Source: Poronia punctata (Eukaryota; Ascomycota; Sordariomycetes; Xylariales; Xylariaceae). From it: a stretch of DNA of 58,756 bases. The number at the start of each line of letters is the position of its first letter. Position 1 is the first letter of the stretch. The notes beneath the pieces were generated by a model. It was not told where the DNA came from, ran no database searches, and saw nothing but the letters and a program-made list of their open reading frames with translations. The stretch is from positions 1 through 58,756 of the forward strand of contig MU401678.1 in NCBI GenBank assembly GCA_022579005.1. Direction: 5' to 3'. This document shows positions 48,601 to 58,756 of the stretch, piece after piece. The translations under genes and the position numbers were made by a program.

Positions 48601-49409
48601 AAAGTATATATAAAATTTAAACACTAGCAAAACGTATTTGTTAACAAATTATTTTTACTATTTATATAAAAAATATATTATTTATTTTAACCTTAATAGT
48701 AAAAATTTTAAAAAAATAAAGTAAACAGTATTGCTTTTAAAATAACTAAACGTTTTAAGCAAAATGTTTTTTATTTTATAAGGTACTATACTATTAAATA
48801 TATAATAAAAGTTTTAAGTAATAAAAGTAAAAAATAGTAGTAAGTATAATAATAAAAATAAAAAGTTAAAAAATACTTAAAGCAAACATAAGCAAACAAT
48901 ATAACTATTTATATTATAATGCTAAATAATTGCTAAAGTTTATAACTTTTTATAAAGTACTTAAGTAGTATAATTAAATAATAAACGTTTACTATTATTG
49001 CCTATAATAAAAAAAATAAAGTATAAATATTAATAGTAAGCGTTATATATTGCTTTTTAATAAGTAGCAATAAAGTTAGTAAAGTTATTTATAATAAAGG
49101 TTATAATAAAGCTAAGCTTATATTTATGCTTAAAATATTTAATAAACTTTTTAAAAAATAAGCTAAACTTAAACTTAGCAGTTTTATTATTGCTTATATA
49201 AAGTATATATTAATAATATATAAATAAATTAATATAGTATAAAAAAATATACTATAACTATAATTATTTAAATATATAACTTTAAGTTAGTTAAAAATTT
49301 AATTACGCTTTACTAAAAGCAATATATTAAAAAACTATTATAACTAAAAATAATATATACTAAAAGCTAACTTAAACAGCAACTTATTAGCTAAGTTATT
49401 ATAACTTAT
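45661..49409. other. unassigned decayed DNA
   Basis: About 3.7 kb without a recognisable gene, RNA or array. A small palindrome, TATAGTATACTATATTAGTATACTA, in two halves of under 20 bases, lies near 47,324-47,350. One plus frame at about 46,120-46,250 looks mildly protein-like but has the usual stop density. Confidence 0.5.
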
Positions 49410-52110
49410 AAAAAACAATATATTAAGTAAAGTAATAACAAGGTTATATTTAAATTAAATATTGTTTAAAGTAATAAAAAGGTTATATTTAAATTTAATA
49501 TTATTTAAAATAATAAAAGGTTTATATTTAAATTAAATATTATTAAAAGTTATAAAAAGGTTATATTTAAAAGGCATATTATCTTATACACTAAAAAGGC
49601 TAAATTTAAAAAATATATTGTTTATAATAATAATAGCATAAGGTTTAGTTTTAAAATCTATATTATATAAAACAATAAAAAAATCTTATTTATAAAATAT
49701 ATTATTTTATATATTAAAAAAAACAAATTTAAAAAATATGTTGTTTAAAATAATAATATTATAAGGTTTAGTTTCAAAATCTATATTATATAAAATAATA
49801 AAAAAATCTTATTTATAAAGTATATTATCTTATATATTAAAAAAAACAAATTTAAAAAATGTGTTGTTTAAAATAACAATATTATAAGGTTTAAGTTTAA
49901 AATATATATTGTTTAAAATAAAAAAAAAATTATACTTAAAAAATATAGTATTTAAAATAGCAAAGTTATTATTTATAAAAAATGTGCTATTTTTAAGCAT
50001 AACAATAATAAAAAAAGTAAGTAAAGCAACTATATTATTATTTATATTAATATTTTTAACTTTAAAAAATATAACCTTATTATAAATAAAGGCGTTTATT
50101 TAAAATCTGCTACTTAGCAATCTAATTGCTACTTATAAAATATGCACTTTAATTTTATATTGTTTTATATTTTAACTACTTTGTTGCTATAAATATTTCC
50201 TTTTTACTTTTATTTAAAAAAGCTTATAACTATTTTGCTTATTAAAAATTAGTAAATTAAGCAAAAAATAAGCAATAATAGCAAACATGCTATAGCTAAG
50301 CTTAAAAAAAGTATATTTATAAAATAAGGCGTTGTTAAATATAAGCAAAGTAGGTTTAAAAAATATACTGTTATTAAGCATAAAAAAAGCAGGTTTATAA
50401 AACAAAGCATTATTAAGTATAAACAAAGCAAGTTTAAAAAATATACTGTTATTAAGCATAAAAAAAGCAAGTTTATAAAATAAAGCGTTATTAAGTATAA
50501 GCAAAGCAAGTTTAAAAAATATACTATTATTAAGCATAAAAAAAGCAAGTTTATAAAACAAAGCATTATTAAATATAAGCAAAGCATATTTAAAAAATAT
50601 ATTGTTATTAAGCATAAAAAGTACATATTTATAAGCTAAGGCGTTGTTAAGTATAAGCAAAGCATATTTAAAAAATATACTATTATTAAGCATAAAAAGT
50701 ATATATTTATAAGCTAAGGCGTTATTAAGTATAAGCAAAGCAAGTTTAAAAAATATACTATTATTAAGCATAAAAAAAGCAAGTTTATAAAATAAGGCGT
50801 TATTAAGTATAAGCAAAGCAAGTTTAAAAAATATACTATTATTAAGCATAAAAAAGGTATGTTTAAAAAATATACTATTATTAAGCCTAGCAAAAGCAAG
50901 TTTATAAAATATGCTATTATTAAGTATAAACAAAGCAAGTTTATAAAATAAAGCGTTATTAAAAATAAAAAAAGCATATTTAAAAAATATACTATTATTA
51001 AGCTTAGCAAAAGTAAGTTTATAAAATATGCTGTTATTAAGTATAAGCAAAGCAAGTTTATAAAATAAAGCGTTATTAAAAATAAAAAAAGCATATTTAA
51101 AAAATATACTATTATTAAGCTTAATAAAAATAAGTTTATAAAATATACTATTATTAAGTATAAGCAAAGCAAGTTTATAAAATAAAGCGTTATTAAAAAT
51201 AAAAAAAGCATATTTAAAAAATATACTATTATTAAGCTTAGCAAAAGTAAGTTTATAAAATATGCTATTATTAAATATAAGCAAAGTAAGTTTATAAAAT
51301 AAAGCGTTATTAAGTATAAATAAAGCAGGTTTAAGCAATATATTATTATTAAGCTTAAAAAAAGCAAGTTTATAATATATACTATTATTAAGTATAAAAA
51401 AGTTAAATTTATAAAAAGTATTATAGTTAAGCTTAAAAAGGTTAAAAGTAAAAGTTAAAGTTTTATTAAGTTTAAAAGCGCTATATATAAGTAATAAGTT
51501 ATTATTAAGCTTAATAGTATAAAATTAAAAAGCTAAAGTATTGCTAAGCTTAAAACTGTTAAATATATAAGTAAATATGTTTTTAAGCTTAAAAGCGTTA
51601 AAAAATTTTAAAAATAAGCTATTATTATTTATATAGGCAGCAAGTATAAAAAGTATATTGTTGTTAAGCTTATAAAAAGCAAATTTAAAAAATATACTAT
51701 TTTTAAGTATAAAAAAAGCAAATTTAAAAAATATACTATCTTTAAGTATAAAAAAAGCAAATTTAGAAAATATGCTATCTTTAAGTACAAAAAAAGCAAG
51801 TTTAAAAAATAAGCTATTATTAAGTATAAAAAAGTTAAGTTTAAAAAATAAAATATAGTTAAGCTAAAAAGCGTTAATATATTATAAAAATAAACTATAA
51901 TTAAGTTTATAAGTAGTAAATTTAATAAGTATACTATTTTTAAAAATAAAATAAGCAAGTTTAAAAAGGTTATTATTTTTAAGCTTAAAGGTAAAGGCAG
52001 CAAAATAAAAAAATATACTATTATTAACTACAAAAAAAGCAGCTATATAAAGTATATTATTATAAAAAACATAATAAGTAAGTTTTAAAAATATATTATT
52101 AAAATTAAAA
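49410..52110. repeat. 39-bp minisatellite, about 2.7 kb
   Basis: Roughly 69 units of 39 bases. At the left (49,440-49,980) the units are heavily decayed (AGGTTATATTTAAATTAAAT...). The centre, 50,300-51,380, is well preserved, with words such as TTATTAAGCATAAAAAAAGC and AAGTTTATAAAATA. Higher-order structure is visible: units alternate in pairs (78 bp) around 50,380-50,860, and in threes (117 bp) further right, where AAGTTTATAAAATAT recurs at 50,898, 51,015, 51,132 and 51,249, exactly 117 apart. The period is a multiple of three, so a frame persists through the array. Confidence 0.95.
50214..51338 (-). CDS. 374-residue open frame made of 13-residue repeats (doubtful gene)
   Basis: An ATG-started frame inside the 39-bp satellite, encoding about 26 repeats of 13 residues with the pattern (I/M/K)(L/F)NN(A/S)(L/I)F(Y/F)K followed by mostly hydrophobic residues, then a short tail KQNSYKLF. 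There is no signal peptide, no Cys pattern and no known domain. It is extremely rich in Asn, Phe, Leu and Lys. The other two minus-strand frames are also open for long stretches over the same bases (50,249-50,626 and 50,714-51,367), because the unit contains no Gln, Trp or Arg codon that RIP could turn into a stop. Openness is therefore weak evidence of coding. It may be the relic of a real repeat protein or merely satellite DNA. No promoter or intron is visible. Confidence 0.2.
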   Translation of the reverse strand: MLKPALFILNNALFYKLTLLIFNNSIFYKLTFAKLNNSIFFKYAFFIFNNALFYKLALLILNNSIFYKLIFIKLNNSIFFKYAFFIFNNALFYKLALLILNNSIFYKLTFAKLNNSIFFKYAFFIFNNALFYKLALFILNNSIFYKLAFARLNNSIFFKHTFFMLNNSIFFKLALLILNNALFYKLAFFMLNNSIFFKLALLILNNALAYKYILFMLNNSIFFKYALLILNNALAYKYVLFMLNNNIFFKYALLIFNNALFYKLAFFMLNNSIFFKLALLILNNALFYKLAFFMLNNSIFFKLALFILNNALFYKPAFFMLNNSIFFKPTLLIFNNALFYKYTFFKLSYSMFAIIAYFLLNLLIFNKQNSYKLF

Positions 52111-53689
52111 TAAAGTTAGGTTTTTTTAAATATAAAGCTAAGCATATTTTAGCTAAAGCAAAGTTGTTGCTAATACTTTTTTTTATTATATTTTTTGTTT
52201 TTAAGTATAAGTAAAAAATAAAAAATAAAACTAAAAATATAAGTTAAAAATAATAAAATAGTATAATCTTTAAAACAAAAAGCGTTTATATTACTTATAT
52301 TAGCTATAAATAAAAACAAACAAAAAAAAAAGTTATTAAAAATATTAACTTTATAATTTTCTTAGCTATTAAATAAAGTAAGTATATATTAATTAACTAG
52401 TAGCGCAATGCTACTATAGTTACTTTTAATTAAAAAAGTAAAGTATAGGCTAATATATTATTTAATATTAATAAAGTTTTATAGTTTATATAAAAAATAT
52501 TAAATAAAACCGTTTTAAAAAACTTTAATATTAAGCTAAAAAAACAATAACTAAAAAAAAAAAAAAGTAAAGTAAAGTACAAACTGCGTTTATATATACT
52601 TAATATTAAAAAGTAAAATAAACTAATAAAACAAAATATATTGCTAGTTTTAATAAAACTTTTAAATAAGCTTATTAAAAATAATATGCTATAAAAAAGT
52701 AATTATATAAAATAAAATTATAAAATTTAAAATATTTAATAAAACATAAATATGCAAATTTAAACCTAATACTTGCTTATAAAAAGCAGCAATATATTTT
52801 TGCTATTATTTTTCTTAGTAGCGTTAAAATTGTTTTGCGTTTAGTTAAAGTATAGTATAGTATAAGTATAAAACTTAAATTATATAATCTTTATAGCCTT
52901 TATATACTAATAGTTATAAATTAACTAATATATATACGTAATAATTAAAAAAACAATAAATATAGTACTAAAAAACAAACAAAGTAAAATAGTAATTATA
53001 AAAAAAAACAACATAATAAAATAAATTTAAGTTTTAATTAAAAAAAGTTTAATAAGTAATTTTTAATATAAACAAAAAAACAATAAAATAAGTTTTAAAA
53101 AGTTATAAGTAATAAAAGTATTTAAATATAAGTAGTTTAACTTTATATATTTATATATATAGTTATATATTTATATAAAAACTTTAATATATATATTTAA
53201 TAAATATAGTTTGCTTTTATTACTATACTAATAATATAAAAAAGCATATATACAATAAAAAAATAAAACAAATGCTAAGCATAAAAGCTGTTATAAAAAT
53301 ATAATAACTAATAAAATTAAAGTATATATAGCTATAAACTTTATATGCTTATAAAAGTATAGTATATAGTAATATTAATAAGTAGTAAATAAAAAAATAA
53401 TAATATTAAATACTTACTTACTTATAATAAAGCTATAAAAAAACAGTAATATTAAAATATAATAAATTAATTATAAACTAAAATAATATAATATAGCAAC
53501 TAATAAAAAAGCTAATAAACTAAACTAAATAAAAATAATAATCTTAAATACTACTAACAAACTAGCTAATTATTTTAGCTAGCAAAGGTTATAAAATAAA
53601 ATAGCTTAATAAATTAAATAAAAATAAGGGTTATAATATAAAAAGGATAAATAAACAATTATATAAAATATAAGTTGCTATATAATATA
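52111..53689. other. spacer between satellites
   Basis: AT-rich DNA with faint repetitive texture (TAATAAACTAAATAAAA-type words near 53,480-53,680) that may be decayed units of the neighbouring 86-bp repeat. No gene recognised. Confidence 0.5.
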
Positions 53690-53975
53690 ATAACTAATAA
53701 TAGCAGCATACTAACAAAATTAAAGCAAAAGTAATAATATAACAATACTAATAAACTAAATAAGTTATAATAACTATAATATATAAACTAAAAAACAGTA
53801 TTATATTAAAGCAAAAGTAGTAATATAACAATACTAGTAAACTAAATAAGTTATAATAGCTATAACATATAAACTAAAAAACAGTATTATATTAAAGCAA
53901 AAGTAGTAATATAATAATACTAAAAAACTAAATATAAATAGGTTATAGTAGCTATAACATATAAACTAAAAAACT
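53690..53975. repeat. 86-bp tandem repeat, three units
   Basis: TTAAAGCAAAAGTA begins at 53,720, 53,806 and 53,892, an 86-base period. Shared words are ACTAAATAAGTTATAATA and ATATAAACTAAAAAACAGTA. Confidence 0.92.
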
Positions 53976-54019
53976 ATATAATAGCTTAAAAAAAAAACAA
54001 ATATAACTAATAAGCATAT

Positions 54020-54460
54020 AGCTATAAAGGTATAAACATAAACTATACTAAATAGTAGTAAAAGTAGCAAAAGTTATAATATACGCGTACCTATTTAAGT
54101 AAAGCTTTATAAAAATATAAATATAAACTATACTAAATAATAATAAAAATAGCAAAGGTTATAATATATGTATACTTATTTAAGTAAAGCTTTATAAAAG
54201 TATAAATATAAACTATACTAAATAGTAGTAAAAGTAATAAAGGTTATAATATATACATACTTATTTAAGTAAAGCTTTATAAAAGTATAAATATAAACTA
54301 TACTAAATAGTAAAAAAAGTAGTAAAGGTTATAATATATATATACTTATTTAAGTAAAGCTTTATAAAGGTATAAATATAAATTATATTAAATAGTAATA
54401 AAAATAGCAAAAGTTATAACATACGCGTACTTATTTAAGTAAAGCTTAGTAAAAATAAAA
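54020..54460. repeat. 85-bp tandem repeat, five units
   Basis: AACTATACTAAATA begins at 54,041, 54,126, 54,211 and 54,296, and as AATTATATTAAATA at 54,381, all exactly 85 apart. Each unit ends ACTTATTTAAGTAAAGCTTT with small changes. A 6-base site that reads ACGCGT in the first and last units is ATGTAT, ATACAT and ATATAT in the three middle ones. The sequence is unrelated to the 86-bp repeat beside it. Confidence 0.95.
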
Positions 54461-54714
54461 AGACAACCTTTACTAAAAAAAGTAGTAGCATAAGGCAATA
54501 ATATATAAATAACTAATAGTAATAATTATATATATATAAAGGCAGCAAAAAAAAGCTAACGTAGTTAAAAAAAAAAGTTATAATACTTAAAAGCTTAATA
54601 TTAAGTATAGTTACTTACTTTATATAGTAATAAAAAGCAGCAATATATATTATATTAAAATAATTATTTAAGTAGCTATTTTATATATAATTTAACTAGC
54701 TTAGTAAAATAATA

Positions 54715-56515
54715 ACTTTAACCTTAAATATTAAAAATATTAGTTAAGTTAAAAAAAGGTTTAAAGTAAGCGCTGTAATAAGTAATAAAGTTTAAAGCAA
54801 AAGTTAAATAGTTTATATAAAAAACAAAAAAATTTTAATTAAGTTAAAATATTAAATAGTAATTATAACTTATTAGCACTAAAAATATTAATTAAGTTAA
54901 AAAAAGGTTTAAAGTAAGCGCTATAATAAGTAGTAAAGTTTAAAATAAAAATTAAATAGTTTATATAAAAAATAAAAAAATTTTAACTAAGTTAAAATAT
55001 TAAATATTAATTATAATTTATTAGTACTAAAAATATTAGTTAAGTTAAAAAAAAGTTTAAAATAAGCGCTATAGTAAGTAATAAAGTTTAAAGCAAAAGT
55101 TAAATAGTTTATATAAAAAATAAAAAAATTTTAACTAAGTTAAAATATTAAATAGTAATTATAACTTATTAATACTAAAAATATTAATTAAGTTAAAAAA
55201 AAGTTTAAAATAAGCGCTATAGTAAGTAGTAAAGTTTAAAGCAAAAATTAAGTAGTTTATATAAAAAATAAAAAAATTTTAACTAAGTTAAAATATTAAA
55301 TAATAACTATAACTTATTAGCACTAAAAATATTAGTTAAGTTAAAAAAAAGTTTAAAGTAAGCGTTGTAGTAAATAGTAAAGTTTAAAACAAAAGTTAAA
55401 TAATTTATATAAAAAATAAAAAAATTTTAATTAAATTAAAATATTAAATAATAATTATAATTTATTAATATTAAAAATATTAGTTAAGTTAAAAAAAAGT
55501 TTAAAGTAAGCGTTGTAGTAAGTAGTAAAGTTTAAAGCAAAAATTAAATAGTTTATATAAAAAATAAAAAAATTTTAACTAAGTTAAAATATTAAATAAT
55601 AATTATAACTTATTAGTATTAAAAATATTAGTTAAGTTAAAAAAAAGTTTAAAATAAGCGTTATAGTAAGTAATAAAGTTTAAAACAAAAGTTAAATAGT
55701 TTATATAAAAAATAAAAAAATTTTAACTAAGTTAAAATATTAAATAGTAACTATAACTTATTAGTACTAAAAATATTAGTTAAGTTAAAAAAAGGTTTAA
55801 AATAAGCGCTATAATAAGTAATAAAGTTTAAAGCAAAAGTTAAATAGTTTATATAAAAAATAAAAAAATTTTAACTAAGTTAAAACATTAAATAGTAATT
55901 ATAACTTATTAGTACTAAAAATATTAGTTAAGTTAAAAAAAAGTTTAAAGTAAGCGCTATAGTAAGTAATAAAGTTTAAAACAAAAGTTAAATAGTTTAT
56001 ATAAAAAATAAAAAAATTTTAACTAAATTAAAACATTAAATAGTAATTATAACTTATTAATATTAAAAATATTAGTTAAGTTAAAAAAAAGTTTAAAGTA
56101 AGCATTATAGTAAATAATAAAGTTTAAAGCAAAAGTTAAATAGTTTATATAAAAAATAAAAAAATTTTAATTAAGTTAAAATATTAAATAGTAATTATAA
56201 CTTATTAGCACTAAAAATATTAGTTAAGTTAAAAAAAAGTTTAAAGTAAACATTATAATAAGTAGTAAAGTTTAAAGCAAAAGTTAAGTAGTTTATATAA
56301 AAAATAAAAAAATTTTAATTAAGTTAAAATATTAAATAGTAATTATAACCTATTAGCACTAAAAATATTAGTTAAGTTAAAAAAAAGTTTAAAGTAAGCG
56401 CTGTAATAAGTAGTAAAGTTTAAAGCAAAAGTTAAGTAGTTTATATAAAAAATAAAAAATTTTTAACTAAGTTAAAATATTAAATAGTAACTATAACCTA
56501 TTAGCACTAAAGATA
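54715..56515. repeat. 148-bp satellite, twelve units
   Basis: The word TAGTTAAGTTAAAAAAA (TAATTAAG in two units) begins at 54,741, 54,889, 55,037, 55,185, 55,333, 55,481, 55,629, 55,777, 55,925, 56,073, 56,221 and 56,369. Every spacing is exactly 148 bases, with no length change. Units differ by C/T and G/A only, for example AGCGCT, AGCGTT, AGCATT and AACATT at one site. The array ends within a few bases of the second Copia relic. It has no coding capacity. Confidence 0.97.
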
Positions 56516-56519
56516 ATTA

Positions 56520-58033
56520 ATTTTAAATAAATATAATAAAGAAAATTAAAAACTTATAAAAATTAAGTACTATAAAAAAAATTAAAAAAGTTACTATAAA
56601 GTATAAGCTATTACTTTTAAAATAAGTTTTTAATTATAAGTTTAATAGTTAAAAGTATTTAAATATATATAAAGCACGCTTTATAGTTAAAAGTAATTTT
56701 TAATAAGCTAATATGCTTTAATTTACTTATATAGTAACGCTTATAGCTTAAACGCTATACTTTATAATAGCTTTAGTAGCTTACTATAACTTTAAAGTTA
56801 AGCAATTTAATATAGTAAGCGCTTTTTTTAATATAAGTAAAAAAAGTTAAAAGCTTATAGCTTATAAGTTATTTAATAAGTTTAAAAATAAAAATATAGT
56901 AGCTTTGCTTAAAAAAGCACTATATAAGCTAAAAAATTTGCTTTTGCTTTAATACTAAGAATTTATATATACTTTTTACTTATATAGTATAATTATTTTA
57001 ATTAAAAAACTTTATTTTTTTTATACTAAATATTAAGCTGTTTTTATTATTTTTTATATAAATAACTTTTTAGTACTATATAGCTTAAAGCAAAAAACTA
57101 AAATATAAAATATTGTTAATTAAATTAAAAAAGCATATAAGCTTAAAAAGCAAAAAAATATAAGTTAGTTTTAAGTATAAAAATTATTAAAGCTTATAAA
57201 AATTAAAAACTATTTTTAAGCTATAATTAGTATATTAAAAAAATTATAAAAAAGTATTACTTAGTAAACAATTATTAAATTTTAGCAACTTTATTACTAT
57301 TTTAAAAGCTTAAAAAGTACTTAAAAAAAGCAACTAAAATATAAATAAAAAAGTTTTAAAAGCTTATAAAATTAATTATATATATTATAATAATAATTTA
57401 GCTAAATATAGCATTTATAGCTTTATAAATTTTAAAATTTTTAACTAATTTAAGTATAGTATATATTAAAGTAATAAAATAGGTAATTTAATACTTATAC
57501 TATACTTAAAACTTAAAAATTATATATAATATTTAAAATTAAAGCATATAGGCTTTATTAATTATAAAGAACGTATTTTTTGCAAATAATTATAATATTA
57601 GGAAATCTTTTTATAAGTATATTATATTTTTATTTAAAAGTATAATTAGTTAAAAAGCTATATAATAAAGTATAGTTATTACTTTTACTACTAAAGTAAA
57701 GATTTATATATTAGCACTTATAGCTAAAAAAACTATAATATTAAAAAAGCTATTTAATAATATTTAGCTAAACTTAAGTTAAGCGCTTATAATTAACTTA
57801 AATAATTAATAAACAATATACTTAGTAGTAAAAAAGTATAACTATATAAAACTTTATTTGTACTATATAAATATTTAAAATATATAAATTAAATAAAAGT
57901 ATAAAAAAAGCTTGTTTTAAGTAGTATACTTTCTTATAAATTAAATGCTTATTAATAAACTTATAAAAACCCTTTTTTATATTAAATTTAAATACTTTAA
58001 AGTTTTAATTAACTTATAATATATAGATTTTAT
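56520..58033 (+). pseudogene. second Ty1/Copia pol relic, more decayed
   Basis: Direct copy of 8,288-9,790, recognisable by alignment with it and by its own remains. The catalytic Tyr-x-Asp-Asp position reads TAT ATA AAT AAC (57,055-57,066, Tyr-Ile-Asn-Asn), as in copy 1, and VLLKKALYKLK, YIIFLFKS-like and KKLFNNI pieces remain in place. It has more A/T than copy 1 at nearly every difference, for example where copy 1 keeps GTACCGGGAATTTG. The start is abrupt at the edge of the 148-bp satellite, so everything upstream of the reverse transcriptase is missing or was replaced. It cannot be active. Confidence 0.9.
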
Positions 58034-58756
58034 AATTAAAAAAAAGCAAAAAAAGTATTAAAAAATAAAATTAATTAATATAAGCTTAAAGGCTTGCTTA
58101 AGCAAAAAGCTAAATAATCTTAAAAATTATAAAGCTATTCTCTTTATTTTATTTATTTAAACAAAATAAAAAAAGTAGTATATTATAGCGCGCGCAACCT
58201 TAGTATTAACTAAAAGCTTATTAGTAGTAGTAAAAGCGTAAGCAAAAGTAAAGGTATTAAAAAAAAAAAGCGTACTAAAAAATAAATAGTTAAAGTTAAA
58301 CTACTTTTTTAAAATGCTTAAAGCAATACAAATTGCTATTTATATATTTTTTTTAGTTTATAATTAATTATGTTAATATAAAAAATATTAAATATAAATA
58401 TTAATGCTTATATATAGCTTATTATTTTTATAATTAATAAATTGTTTTTTATTTAAAAATACTAAAAAGTAAAAAAAAAAATATAAAAAAAGCTAAATAA
58501 GTAGTTAATATATATTATATATAATTTAAAAAAATTATATAATTTAATAAAAATTATTTATATAAAGTAATAAAAGTGCTTAAAAGTATAAAGGTAATAA
58601 TAAGTACTAGTAATTATATTATAATAATTTTTATTTTAGCTAGCTATAATAAACTAATAACAATTTAAATATAAAAAAGCATAATAGCTAGCTTTTTTAA
58701 AGCGCTTTTTATTTTTAGCAAAGCTTTTATAAGCTTTTTTTTTGCTTTTAAGTTTA
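58034..58756 (+). repeat. Copia 3' flank, copy 2, cut by window edge
   Basis: Matches 9,791-10,540, including AATTATATAATTTAATA and GCATAATAGCTAGCTTTTTT. A GCGCGCGCAACCTT word survives near 58,188, where copy 1 reads GCATGCGCAACCTT. The match runs to the last base of the window, so the element or duplication continues beyond it. Confidence 0.85.

Noticed and set aside
50249..51367. Other open frames over the 39-bp satellite (50,249-50,626 and 50,714-51,367)
   Set aside because: They are the same repeat read in other frames. At most one frame could be real, and perhaps none is.
51629..52003. 124-residue Leu-rich frame
   Set aside because: Continuation of the 39-bp satellite in a shifted frame.
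1..58756. Apicomplexan (for example Plasmodium) subtelomere because of extreme A/T content
   Set aside because: The telomere unit is TTAGGG without the Plasmodium variation, no long intact frames are present, and the duplicated copies differ in the C/T and G/A manner of fungal RIP.

Overview
The window looks like the end of a chromosome of a filamentous ascomycete fungus (Pezizomycotina), read inward from the telomere. It opens with perfect CCCTAA repeats, the fungal TTAGGG type. Everything after that is extremely AT-rich DNA with the marks of repeat-induced point mutation (RIP, duplication-triggered C-to-T change on both strands). TpA is everywhere, duplicated blocks differ almost only by C/T and G/A changes, and TCA and TGA are nearly absent. 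I see no intact protein gene, tRNA, rRNA or CRISPR array. The species cannot be named from this sequence.

Layout. 1-105: telomere and variant repeats. 0.1-7 kb: decayed subtelomere with two related 1.2-kb blocks (3,850-5,060 and 5,745-6,960). 7.6-11.8 kb: a Ty1/Copia retrotransposon relic, recognisable from its reverse transcriptase and RNase H, flanked by short direct repeats that may be LTR remnants. 11.8-24 kb: nested duplications, including blocks at 13,415-15,460 and 15,710-19,010 and a family of shorter repeats at 19-24 kb, some with frames that keep the same peptide in several copies. 24.4-42.4 kb: two direct copies of a roughly 5-kb segment, each carrying a 154-bp tandem array, around a 7.8-kb interval with no second copy in the window and weaker RIP marks. 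42.4-49.4 kb: decayed DNA with fragments of a 245-bp dispersed repeat. 49.4-56.5 kb: a run of satellites with periods of 39, 86, 85 and 148 bp. 56.5-58.8 kb: a second copy of the Copia relic, cut by the window edge.

The genes do not work together as a pathway. The region is best read as subtelomeric heterochromatin built by transposition, segmental duplication and tandem amplification, then decayed by RIP. The longest ATG-started open frame (50,214-51,338, minus) lies inside the 39-bp satellite and is probably open because its unit contains no codon that RIP can turn into a stop. The points most worth checking are the sequence context of the mutation, the less-mutated interval between the two 5-kb copies, the exact 148-bp and 117-bp periods, and the peptide motifs repeated in otherwise decayed DNA.
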